Source: AV40 sp035568175
GTDB taxonomy: Bacteria; Verrucomicrobiota; Verrucomicrobiia; Chthoniobacterales; UBA10450
Assembly (NCBI GenBank): GCA_035568175.1
Contig: DATMON010000012.1
Span: forward strand, 122,819 to 186,818
Length of the DNA stretch: 64,000 bases
Direction: 5' to 3'
How positions within the stretch are numbered: the stretch's first letter is position 1; the number at the start of each line of letters is the position of its first letter. The notes under the pieces are model-generated. The model made no database searches, had not been told where the DNA came from, and was given only the letters and a program-made list of their open reading frames with translations. Both the position numbers and the translations under genes were made by a program. Shown piece by piece: positions 42,001 to 48,664 of this stretch.

Positions 42001-44285
42001 AAAACAACGCTGTTTGCGTGATTAAGCGGATCAGTTGTTGAAATCAGCCGGTCGCGAACGTCGTATGCGTAGGTCGTTTTATTTCCGCGTGGATCGATCA
42101 TCGAAGTCAGATGTCCGACGTTGCCACCGCCTTCGTCGTAGACGGATTGAGTAGTTGCCGCGTCTGGAGTGCTCGGCGCCTGGTGGGTGAAAGTCTTTCG
42201 CCAGTTCGCGTCGTATTCCAACGTGGTAACTTTTCCGCTCGGCAGTGTTGTGCTGAACGGCAACTTCGACGTCGTAATGTAACTGCTGGATTGATTTGTC
42301 GGAATGTAACCATTCGTCGTGGTGTGATTTTGGGTGTCCCCGGCAAACCTCGGTGGTGTCGTCGTAGTCAAAACGCGGCCGTAATCGTCGTAGGTGTGAC
42401 TCGTGGTATTGCCGAGCTCATCTGTCGTGCTGAGCAAATCGCCGTAGGTGTCGTAGGTATTTGCCACGAACGTTCCGTCGGCGTGAGTAATTTTCGTTAC
42501 CAGCCCGCGGCTCGCGATCGGCGTACCCGACGCATTACGTTCATACTCATACGTCTCCGATGCTTGAAGATTTGAGGCATTTGCAGGGTAGGTCACTTTC
42601 TTTAACCGATCGGTCCAGGCCGCGTAAGTGGAATCGCCGTCGGGATAATAAGTGTAGGTCGTAACGTTGCCGAGAGCATCCGTGTGACTGGTCTTCAGTC
42701 CGCGGCCGTCGTAAACAAAACTTTCGGTGCCGCCGCTGGTCATCAAGTGCGAGGTGACTTCGCCAAATGGGTTGTAGCTAAATTTCTCGATGCCGCTGTC
42801 GGGGTAATCTTTCTCGATGATCCGATTATTGCCGTCCCGCTTGTAGGTCGTCGTGTGACCGAGCTCGTCGGTCCGGCTTTCGAGGTAATAGGGCGAGGTT
42901 TGACTATTGTTTGGCCAAAATGTTTGCTGGATTGTACTTCCGTCAGGGTGCGTAATTGTCGTGATTCCCCAACTGCCTGACTGACGGGCGTATTGGGTGG
43001 TATGCCCGTTTGGGTCTGCAACCTCTGTGATGAAGCCAGCCGATTGCTTGGTTGAGTCACTTTCATAAGTGAGTGTCGTGGTGTGCCCGAGAAAATCGGT
43101 GAAGCTCGACATCTTGCCATCAAGCGGTTGAGGATCGAGGCATGGTTGAGTGTCGGGAGGAGGGCAATCCTTGCATCGGTGAACGTAATTATAATTGAAT
43201 GTCCGTTGCGGTCCGTCTCCGCGGGTTTCGGTTGATGAGCCTGTGGATCCAGTACTGGGCACGCCAGCCAAGCTGGAGACCATTTCTCCAACTGTCCCAT
43301 CGGGCAGGAGCCGGTTTTCGCTCAAAATCCTTGTTGCGTTCGTGCCCTTGTTTCCGTTCGCAGGGTAGACGTAGGCAATCCGACGCATCGGTCCAGCATA
43401 GCGAGCGTCATCTGCGCTGGTGACGATCGCGGCGTGCCACAAGTCTGTTACAAATGGGTAAGTGCACACCGGCGCACCGGGATAGGTTTTGTCGGAGTAG
43501 GCGTAGGTAGCCGAAGTCCCGTCGCTGTAACCAACGCCGGTCAGTACTTGTACAGTTGTGCCTCCGTTCCAGTTCAGCGTGAATGGACTCCAGGTGTAAT
43601 TCACGGATTGGATCGGCTGCGGGTTCACGCCGTCGAAGGCTTGAACGCTGGTTATGTACGAATTGGTGCTGTCCCAATTGATTTGCAGGTAACGCCCACC
43701 GGGTTCTGTCACTCTGTCGAGCCGAAGCAGTGGATGGTTTTGATTGTCATAACCGTATGTAAACCAACTGATCGTTGTGACTTTGCCATAAGGGTCGATA
43801 ATTTGGACAGGATAATAGTAAATACTGCTGTAGTAATAGTTGACGTTGTACACAACTCTGCCGCCGTCAGCCAGGTGTAGCCCCTGGCCATCAAAGAATT
43901 CTTCCACCCCATAATCGCCTGTGATCTGTCGGCCATCTGGAGTGCATGGCTTATTGGACCCGAAGAACTTGTAATCGAGATAGGAAAATCTCCACGAAGC
44001 GCCAATATTGTTGCTACCCCAAGTGACGTGACTGTTCCAGTAACGCGTCCATTTCAGCGGATAGGCGCTAACGCTTCCCGGAACAACGATATCGTCTATT
44101 TGGCGATGCGCGTTGCCGGTATCTGGATCGTAAGAGCACCCGGTTGTGACGTTGCCATTAAAAGCGCCCGCCACACCGGTCGGATTATCATCGCCTTGCT
44201 CATCCCCATGAGCTGTTGCGCAAATGACGACAGTCGCAAGGATTGGAATCGCAAACCAGGTTCGGACGTCTCTCTTTGTAATCAT
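39081..44285 (-). CDS. Secreted Rhs/YD-repeat polymorphic toxin, possible type 44 toxin tip
   Basis: This 1734-residue protein has a Sec signal peptide (core FAIPILATVVICATAHG), an N-terminal domain, and some twenty YD repeats (YDxxGN, e.g. YDAAGNPKTY, YDPDGNRSTI) that build the Rhs shell. Near 1177-1258 comes a threonine/proline repeat with a 10-residue period (PPLNTPTPTV), then a CHB_HEX_C-type beta domain (about 1260-1345; SGATIFYTTDSSTPT). The core resumes with DGDWAILEEY and ends at the hyperconserved LYRYCGNDWANRTDPMGL (about 1513). The last 220 residues are the variable tip: GGKWDYKQWGPFRDYGNINY and ATGRAFGRAE recall polymorphic toxin type 44 (Ntox44). The tip's activity is not established here. 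Confidence 0.88.
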   Translation of the reverse strand: MITKRDVRTWFAIPILATVVICATAHGDEQGDDNPTGVAGAFNGNVTTGCSYDPDTGNAHRQIDDIVVPGSVSAYPLKWTRYWNSHVTWGSNNIGASWRFSYLDYKFFGSNKPCTPDGRQITGDYGVEEFFDGQGLHLADGGRVVYNVNYYYSSIYYYPVQIIDPYGKVTTISWFTYGYDNQNHPLLRLDRVTEPGGRYLQINWDSTNSYITSVQAFDGVNPQPIQSVNYTWSPFTLNWNGGTTVQVLTGVGYSDGTSATYAYSDKTYPGAPVCTYPFVTDLWHAAIVTSADDARYAGPMRRIAYVYPANGNKGTNATRILSENRLLPDGTVGEMVSSLAGVPSTGSTGSSTETRGDGPQRTFNYNYVHRCKDCPPPDTQPCLDPQPLDGKMSSFTDFLGHTTTLTYESDSTKQSAGFITEVADPNGHTTQYARQSGSWGITTITHPDGSTIQQTFWPNNSQTSPYYLESRTDELGHTTTYKRDGNNRIIEKDYPDSGIEKFSYNPFGEVTSHLMTSGGTESFVYDGRGLKTSHTDALGNVTTYTYYPDGDSTYAAWTDRLKKVTYPANASNLQASETYEYERNASGTPIASRGLVTKITHADGTFVANTYDTYGDLLSTTDELGNTTSHTYDDYGRVLTTTTPPRFAGDTQNHTTTNGYIPTNQSSSYITTSKLPFSTTLPSGKVTTLEYDANWRKTFTHQAPSTPDAATTQSVYDEGGGNVGHLTSMIDPRGNKTTYAYDVRDRLISTTDPLNHANSVVFDAHGNKMSETHANGELITYDSYDPMNRLLQKSTHRDATTTDVVHMMYDCAGNLQSQIDEDNNTYSYAYDAMNRPLSMIYPDTSKHEDHTYDAAGNPKTYTNRSGAVQTFAYDNRNRATSFTWTNDPANTTGQTTLYDASSRKTQISNNDAVINFVYYNDNKLHSQEEWSIALADNVHRTVTYTYDPDGNRSTIQYPSGTMFDYDYTQRNQVADIKLDGQSSPIVNYTFDPSGNITNRALDNGTATAYTVDAVDKDTSIVSNLASSTTKRFDYAYNSVNDITAVQRDGNSNDGDGYKYDLTQQILEFQQNGTVDLNSGTVTKPATDNNMTFDGCGNRKTLNGVNQAFNNMNEPIGPGQDNDADGNLKTWKGWNYTYDAQNRLRVASNAVQGVTANFYYDGLNRQIARQITGSASSGPTPTPTPLTLPTIPPTPTVPPLNTPTPTVPPLNTPTPTIPPLNTPTPTVPPLNTPTPTVPPLNTPTVPPANTPTPTPTPTPCAPVNFTPSTGKSISMSTTTSGATIFYTTDSSTPTHTASQPTGTTQVYSTPVAVGSCNEIFFEALAYKAGMSDSNVTTYDANYTGGTGCGGGGGMAPTGPSSTTTIFSVWDGDWAILEEYTTSNVLVQQYLEGYHGLVKTFVGTAVYYYQDELGSTSHIANASGALLEYYKYDLYGKPTYFDANGNQLTSSANNVRDLFTGQRWVSEIGLYDDRNRFMSPDLGRFLQPDPIGFKGDSSNLYRYCGNDWANRTDPMGLTESTVPLSNNPKWVVPQHVDADRQARLSADNHTFQEKWSASEVKYQANVDSQHATNMGNARSEVASARAFSAAAADAIAHNPRVAQAGLAGYIDAARAPHTLYLNGQPVWDPFMEKWVQEPAGVSLDGNVQEAKGMSTRQWIGAVDNGGKWDYKQWGPFRDYGNINYGATGRAFGRAEITLVTAGFAKKVANGRYTQKDWARDRFMIELGINYYDQTHQ
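40556..40715 (-). repeat. 30-bp tandem repeat coding for PPLNTPTPTV in the Rhs gene
   Basis: About five imperfect 30-base units, each coding for the decapeptide PPLNTPTPTV (one unit has I for V), followed by a shorter PTPTPT tract. Third-codon positions differ between units while the peptide is kept, so selection for the linker is likely. Confidence 0.9.
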
Positions 44286-44703
44286 GATGTCTCCTTTTGC
44301 TGTTTCTCGGAGGCATCATTCCGCTCGCCCTGTCGAAGCTTCCGGGGGAACAAAGTTTTGAATTCTGAATCGCGAGTAGCGAATCGAGCGGACGTATGCT
44401 GCCGAAAATCTTCGGCAGCATGTAGGACGACAGACGACGGCGGCCTGCGGAGGAATATACCGATGAGAAGTTAGCCCTCAGATGACACAACTCAGGCGAT
44501 CACCGATTAAGAATCGGGATATCCGCGTAATCCGCGGTCAATTCCGATTGGAGGACGGCGTGTTTACGGCGCCGGTTCCGATGGTCCGCCTTCGTCCCGT
44601 GGCCCCAAGCTACGGCGCGACAAGTAGATCCGGCGCTGCTGCCGTCGATTCAGACCGCGGTTGCGATGCACGATTTTCAGACGAAATTTCCCGTCGCCAA
44701 CCA
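44286..44703. other. Divergent regulatory region between rhs and the ClpX-like gene
   Basis: The 418 bases between the two divergent genes hold a perfect 11-bp inverted repeat (ATGCTGCCGAA/TTCGGCAGCAT, 4-base loop, 44396-44421) and a stutter repeat GATATCCGCGTAATCCGCGG near 44518. An open frame from 44482 runs into the ClpX-like gene, but its residues match no ClpX extension, so I treat it as untranslated. Confidence 0.5.
44396..44421. terminator. Perfect 11-bp hairpin upstream of rhs
   Basis: Stem ATGCTGCCGAA/TTCGGCAGCAT with loop AATC. There is no T-run. It lies between two divergent genes, so it may be an operator or RNA leader structure and not a terminator. Confidence 0.4.
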
Positions 44704-46308
44704 ATGGAGCAGAATCCACCGCCACCACCGTTTCCTTCACCCGAGGAGCTGAAGACCAAGATCACCGAGTTCATGAAACAGAACTTCGGGGATCGTGTCT
44801 CGGTCGCGGCTTTTCCCGCGCCCGAGCCGGCTGAAGCCGAGCCCGAGGAAAAGCCGGAGAAGATCGATCCCGCGGCCGCGGGATTCGAGTTCAATTTTCT
44901 GCCGCGCGATATCAAGGCGCACCTGGACAGGTTTGTGATCAAGCAGGACGAAGCGAAGAAGGTGCTGGCGATCGCGGTTTGCGATCATTACAACCACGCC
45001 AAATATCTGCGTCAGCTCGAGAAGGAAAATCCGGAGCGGGCCGAGCAAACCGAATACGCCAAACAAAATGTGATCCTGGTGGGACCGACTGGCGTCGGAA
45101 AGACCTACCTGATCAAGCACATCGCCGATTTGATCAAGGTGCCCTTCGTGAAAGCGGACGCGACCAAGTTCAGCGAGACCGGCTACGTCGGCGGCGACGT
45201 GGAAGATTTGGTGCGCGAGCTGGTGCACAAAGCCAACGGCGACGTCAACCTCGCGCAGTTCGGCATCATTTATATCGACGAGGTCGACAAGATCGCGTCG
45301 GCCGGAAATTTAATCGGACGCGACGTGAGCGGTCGCGGTGTGCAAACGACGCTTCTGAAATTGATGGAAGAAACAGAAGTGCCGGTGCGGAGCATGAACG
45401 ATCTGCAGTCGCAATTGCAGGCGGCGTTCGAATTTCAACGAAAAGGCAAGGCCAAGCGCGAGACCATCAACACGCGCCACATTCTTTTCGTGGTCAGCGG
45501 CGCGTTCGAAAAATTGAAAGAGCAGGTGGCGCGACGCGTGCGTCAGGGACAAATCGGTTTCCGGGCCGATACGGTCGAGGTGATGGATAACGAACTGTTT
45601 CAACACGTCACGACGAGGGATTTTGTCGAGTACGGCTTCGAGCCGGAATTCATCGGCCGTTTGCCGGTGCGCGTGGTCTGTCTCGATCTCGACGCCGACG
45701 ATCTTTTTAAGATCATGAAATTTTCGGAAGGCAGCTTGCTCCGCCAATACGAGCGCGCTTTCCGCGCTTACGGGATCGACATCAGCTTCGACGACGAAGC
45801 GCTGCGCTTGATCGCCGAGGCGGCGGCGGCGGAGAAAACCGGCGCGCGCGGGTTACTCACCGTGTTCGAGAAATTGTTCCGCGATTACAAATATTTTCTT
45901 GCCGGATCGGGCCTGAGCCAGCTACGGGTCACGGCCGAGCTGGTGCGCGAACCGAAGCGCGTCCTCGATCGCCTGATGGCTGAGGGCGAAAAGCAGGAAG
46001 CTAAGATGCTGGAAGCGGCCGCCCGGCAGTTCGCGGAGGCCTTTGGCAAGGAACACGGCATTGAAATTGTTTTTGACGACTCGGCCTTACGGCGTTTGGT
46101 GGAACGCGCCCAAGCCGAGCGGATGAACATGAACGATCTGTGTGCCCATTTGTTTAAGGATTATCAATTTGGATTGAGCCTGGTGAAAAAGAACAGCGGC
46201 CGGACAAAATTTATCCTCGGGGCAGAGGCGGTTGATGCGCCGGACAGATGTTTGAGCGAGTTGGTGGTGCAATCGTATTACCCGGCGGCCGCGAATGCGA
46301 AAAGCTAA
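44704..46308 (+). CDS. ClpX-like AAA+ unfoldase with duplicated C-terminal lid
   Basis: This protein of 534 residues has the ClpX AAA+ core: Walker A GPTGVGKT (127-134), Walker B IIYIDEVDK (188-196), the DVSGRGVQTTLLKLME helix, an IGF loop (QIGFRAD, 284-286) of the kind that docks on ClpP, PEFIGRLPV, and sensor-2 GAR (380-382). It lacks the N-terminal zinc-binding domain of ClpX and has a proline-rich, acidic N-terminus instead. After the normal lid (GIDISFDDEALRLI, 357-370) comes a second lid-like module (GIEIVFDDSALRRLV, 452-466) without sensor-2. I start it at MEQNPP (44704). The substrate is unknown. Confidence 0.85.
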   Translation: MEQNPPPPPFPSPEELKTKITEFMKQNFGDRVSVAAFPAPEPAEAEPEEKPEKIDPAAAGFEFNFLPRDIKAHLDRFVIKQDEAKKVLAIAVCDHYNHAKYLRQLEKENPERAEQTEYAKQNVILVGPTGVGKTYLIKHIADLIKVPFVKADATKFSETGYVGGDVEDLVRELVHKANGDVNLAQFGIIYIDEVDKIASAGNLIGRDVSGRGVQTTLLKLMEETEVPVRSMNDLQSQLQAAFEFQRKGKAKRETINTRHILFVVSGAFEKLKEQVARRVRQGQIGFRADTVEVMDNELFQHVTTRDFVEYGFEPEFIGRLPVRVVCLDLDADDLFKIMKFSEGSLLRQYERAFRAYGIDISFDDEALRLIAEAAAAEKTGARGLLTVFEKLFRDYKYFLAGSGLSQLRVTAELVREPKRVLDRLMAEGEKQEAKMLEAAARQFAEAFGKEHGIEIVFDDSALRRLVERAQAERMNMNDLCAHLFKDYQFGLSLVKKNSGRTKFILGAEAVDAPDRCLSELVVQSYYPAAANAKS

Positions 46309-46456
46309 TGTAATGTCCAATGTTTAAGCGCAACGGGCGACAGCTATTAATCTACAACATTCGAAAGAAGGCGTGTGCTGCGGATGCTGGCCATTACTTT
46401 CGCTCGTCCGGCGTCCCTAGCCGCATTCGCTGTCGCTCAGCGGCTCCGGCCGCAAA

Positions 46457-46507
46457 GTTGGCACACTTGTTTGCTAGTCCAGAACGACTTAAAGGAAGTG
46501 TGCCAAC
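46457..46507. promoter_or_regulatory. Widely spaced perfect inverted repeat upstream of the cyclase-like gene
   Basis: GTTGGCACACTT (46457-46468) and AAGTGTGCCAAC (46496-46507) form a 12-bp perfect inverted repeat with a 27-base gap, ending 15 bases before the ATG at 46523. It could be a pair of operator half-sites or a leader hairpin that masks the start. The left arm resembles a sigma-54 element, but the GG-GC spacing is 11 and not 10. Confidence 0.5.
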
Positions 46508-46522
46508 GCCTGATTCCTTTTC

Positions 46523-47770
46523 ATGAAACGACCGCTCCTCGCCACTTTGATCATTGGGATCTTCGTCGTGGTCGGCGTTGCCGCAATGCATCTCAGTTCG
46601 CAAGTGCTGCAGTTTGAATCGCGGGCCGCGGATTACATTTCTCCGTACAGTGCCGCGACTCACGTTGTGCCGAAGCAATGGCAATACGTGTTCATGTCGA
46701 TCATATCTTTCGGTGTGGCAGCGTTAACGGTCACAAGTTTGCGACGGCGCCGGATCGCTTTACTCGGTTTGGGATTATTGGTCGAGCTCGTGGCTGTTTC
46801 CTGGATTTGCTCGCTTTACAAAGTGTTCTTCCAACCGCTGCCTTCGATGTTCGCCGTCGTCATCGCGTTCATCGTAGCCGATCGCTACACCGCGATCGCC
46901 CAACGCGGCCGCGCCGTCACCGCGCGCGCATTTTTCAGCGATCGCCTGTCGAAAGAGCAAGTGCAACGCGTGATCGCAGGTGATATTGCGTTTGATCCGG
47001 AAGCGAAGACTTACGAAACCACGGTTGTCGTTTGCGACGTGGCCAACAAATACGATCTCGCGGAGGATTGTGAACCGCCCGTGTTCGGCAAAATCACGGA
47101 GGAGTTCATTCGCCGCGCGAGCGACGTTTTCCTGCAAGCGGGCGCTTACATTCAAACCGCCGACGCCGAGGGCGTGGTTGCGCTCTTTGGGTTTCCGGAA
47201 ACGGACGCGCACCACGGGGACAAAGCGGTGCGCGTAGCGTTGGACGCGGTCGAGCAATTTCAAAAGTCGCGTGTCGCCAACGGCGAAGCGAAATGCGATG
47301 TGCATCTCGGCGTGAGCTCGGGAACGATGATTGTCGCACCGCTTCAGGACGGCGAGCGGCCGGGATTGATCACCAGCGGCGAACCCGTGGAGCTCGCGCG
47401 GCGTTTTTGTGTCGCGAACCGCTTTTATGGTTCGCGGGTTTTGATCGGGCCGCGCACTTTTGAGCTGGCGAGCCGATACATCGTCGCGCGGCCAATCGAT
47501 TTTCTCAGCGGCGTAAATTCGCGCGAGCGCCACGAAATTTACGAACCGCTCTGGCCGGCAGCGGACGCGAAACCGGAACAGTTGGCGCGGCGCGACTGTT
47601 TCTGGAACGGCGTCGTCTTTTATCGCGAGAAACGCTGGGCCGAAGCGTATTCCGAATTTCAAAAGGCGCGCGGGCCTAACGAGGAAGAAGACGCGCCGTT
47701 ACAATTGTATCTCCGTCGCCTCGAGCCGCTCGCGCTGAATCTGGCCGAGGTGCCGATGAGACAGGCGTGA
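46523..47770 (+). CDS. Membrane protein with degenerate class III nucleotide-cyclase domain
   Basis: This 415-residue protein has three to four N-terminal membrane helices (about 5-22, 55-73, 80-98, 107-121) and a class III adenylate/guanylate cyclase-like domain (about 165-330). The first metal aspartate is present (VVVCDVANKYDL, D172), but the second site reads ADAEGVVALFG, where active cyclases have GDG, and the VNLAAR element with the transition-state asparagine reads VELARR. It is therefore probably a non-catalytic nucleotide-binding or sensory protein. The C-terminal 80 residues have a TPR-like pair (YREKRWAEAYSEFQKARG). A perfect inverted repeat lies just upstream. Confidence 0.75.
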   Translation: MKRPLLATLIIGIFVVVGVAAMHLSSQVLQFESRAADYISPYSAATHVVPKQWQYVFMSIISFGVAALTVTSLRRRRIALLGLGLLVELVAVSWICSLYKVFFQPLPSMFAVVIAFIVADRYTAIAQRGRAVTARAFFSDRLSKEQVQRVIAGDIAFDPEAKTYETTVVVCDVANKYDLAEDCEPPVFGKITEEFIRRASDVFLQAGAYIQTADAEGVVALFGFPETDAHHGDKAVRVALDAVEQFQKSRVANGEAKCDVHLGVSSGTMIVAPLQDGERPGLITSGEPVELARRFCVANRFYGSRVLIGPRTFELASRYIVARPIDFLSGVNSRERHEIYEPLWPAADAKPEQLARRDCFWNGVVFYREKRWAEAYSEFQKARGPNEEEDAPLQLYLRRLEPLALNLAEVPMRQA

Positions 47771-47855
47771 GCAGGGCGCGGGTCCGAGGTGCGAGGTCCG
47801 AGGTGCGAGCCGCACTGGCATTGGACTGGCGTTGCACGGGCGTTGGACTGGCGAT
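47767..47855. repeat. Stutter repeats upstream of recR
   Basis: GGTCCGAGGTGCGAGGTCCG (about 47780) and two copies of GCGTTGGACTGGCG-like words fill the gap before recR. They lie in frame with recR, so a longer recR frame exists but is not credible. Confidence 0.7.
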
Positions 47856-48461
47856 ATGAGAAAGACAGAATATCCACCGGCGCTGCGAGATTTGGTGGCG
47901 CAGCTTCGACAAATGCCGGGAGTCGGGCCGCGCTCGGCCGAACGGATAGCGCTCTGGATAGTGCAAGCGCGCGGCGATCAGCCCGAACAAATTGCGCGCG
48001 CCATTTCCGAAACGCGACGCGGAATTCATCCGTGCAAACTTTGCGGCTACTTCACGACGAACCAACTTTGCGACATTTGCTCCGATTCGTCGCGCGCGGT
48101 GGAGTTGCTCTGCGTGGTCGAACAACCAACCGATATTTTGCCGCTTGAAAAAACCGGCGCGTTTCGCGGGCGATATCATTCGTTAGGTGGCCGCATTTCG
48201 CCGCTCGATCACATCGGGCCGGAGGATTTGCGGATCAAAGAACTGCTCGAGCGCATCGAGAAAGAGAAATTCAGTGAAATTATTTTTGCGCTCGCTTCTG
48301 ATGTCGAAGGCGAGGCGACCACGAATTACCTGGTCGATCTTCTGAAGGACAAGTCGGTCGCGCTCACGCGCATTGCGCGCGGTTTGCCCGCGGGCGCGGG
48401 TTTGGAATCAGCCGACGAACTGACGCTGCAACAAGCATTGTCAGGACGCACAAAATTGTAG
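47856..48461 (+). CDS. recR: Recombination mediator RecR
   Basis: RecR (201 residues from the ATG at 47856) acts with RecO and RecF to load RecA at gaps. The helix-hairpin-helix is in LRQMPGVGPRSAERIALWI, the four-cysteine zinc finger in CKLCGYFTTNQLCDIC, and the Toprim domain in LCVVEQPTDILPLEKTG and FALASDVEGEATTNYL. The C-terminal GRTKL is present. The stop codon TAG is part of hairpin element F. The upstream frame to 47832 is within a stutter repeat. Confidence 0.95.
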   Translation: MRKTEYPPALRDLVAQLRQMPGVGPRSAERIALWIVQARGDQPEQIARAISETRRGIHPCKLCGYFTTNQLCDICSDSSRAVELLCVVEQPTDILPLEKTGAFRGRYHSLGGRISPLDHIGPEDLRIKELLERIEKEKFSEIIFALASDVEGEATTNYLVDLLKDKSVALTRIARGLPAGAGLESADELTLQQALSGRTKL

Positions 48462-48525
48462 CTGCTTTGCTGTAGCCGCTTCGCTGTGCGAAGCGCGCGC
48501 GTCGCCCACAGGGCGACGGCTACAA
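48456..48525. repeat. TTGTAG/CTACAA double-hairpin element, copy F
   Basis: TTGTAG (48456-48461) contains the recR stop. A second TGTAGCC lies at 48471-48477 and pairs with GGCTACA at the right end. Hairpin 1 is CGCTTCGC/GCGAAGCG and hairpin 2 is CGTCGCCC/GGGCGACG, both with 3-base loops. It differs from the other copies in having a doubled left arm. Confidence 0.88.
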
Positions 48526-48664
48526 GAAATGTCGATCTTATCCATCCGCTGCATCGTTCTTCGGCGGTTTCCGTTTCAGGCATCAATAATAGAATCGCAC
48601 CAGCGCAGCCCGGCGAGTGTCGCAACTGATTGTCGATCTTGCCGTTGCCGATCTTGAAAGACGG
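48526..48664. repeat. Spacer with two TGTCGATCTT motifs
   Basis: Non-coding gap between recR and the convergent debranching-enzyme gene. It holds TGTCGATCTT at 48530-48539 and 48631-48640 in the same orientation, plus a near copy (TGCCGATCTT) 15 bases after the second. In Neisseria, uptake sequences often gather in such 3' gaps. Confidence 0.75.

Noticed and set aside
44482..44703. 74-residue N-terminal extension of the ClpX-like protein
   Set aside because: Encoded by a stutter repeat and a region with no similarity to ClpX; MEQNPP at 44704 is a better start.
46459..46475. Sigma-54 promoter (TGGCAC ... TTTGC)
   Set aside because: The GG to GC spacing is 11 bases and not the strict 10, and the left arm is explained by the inverted repeat.
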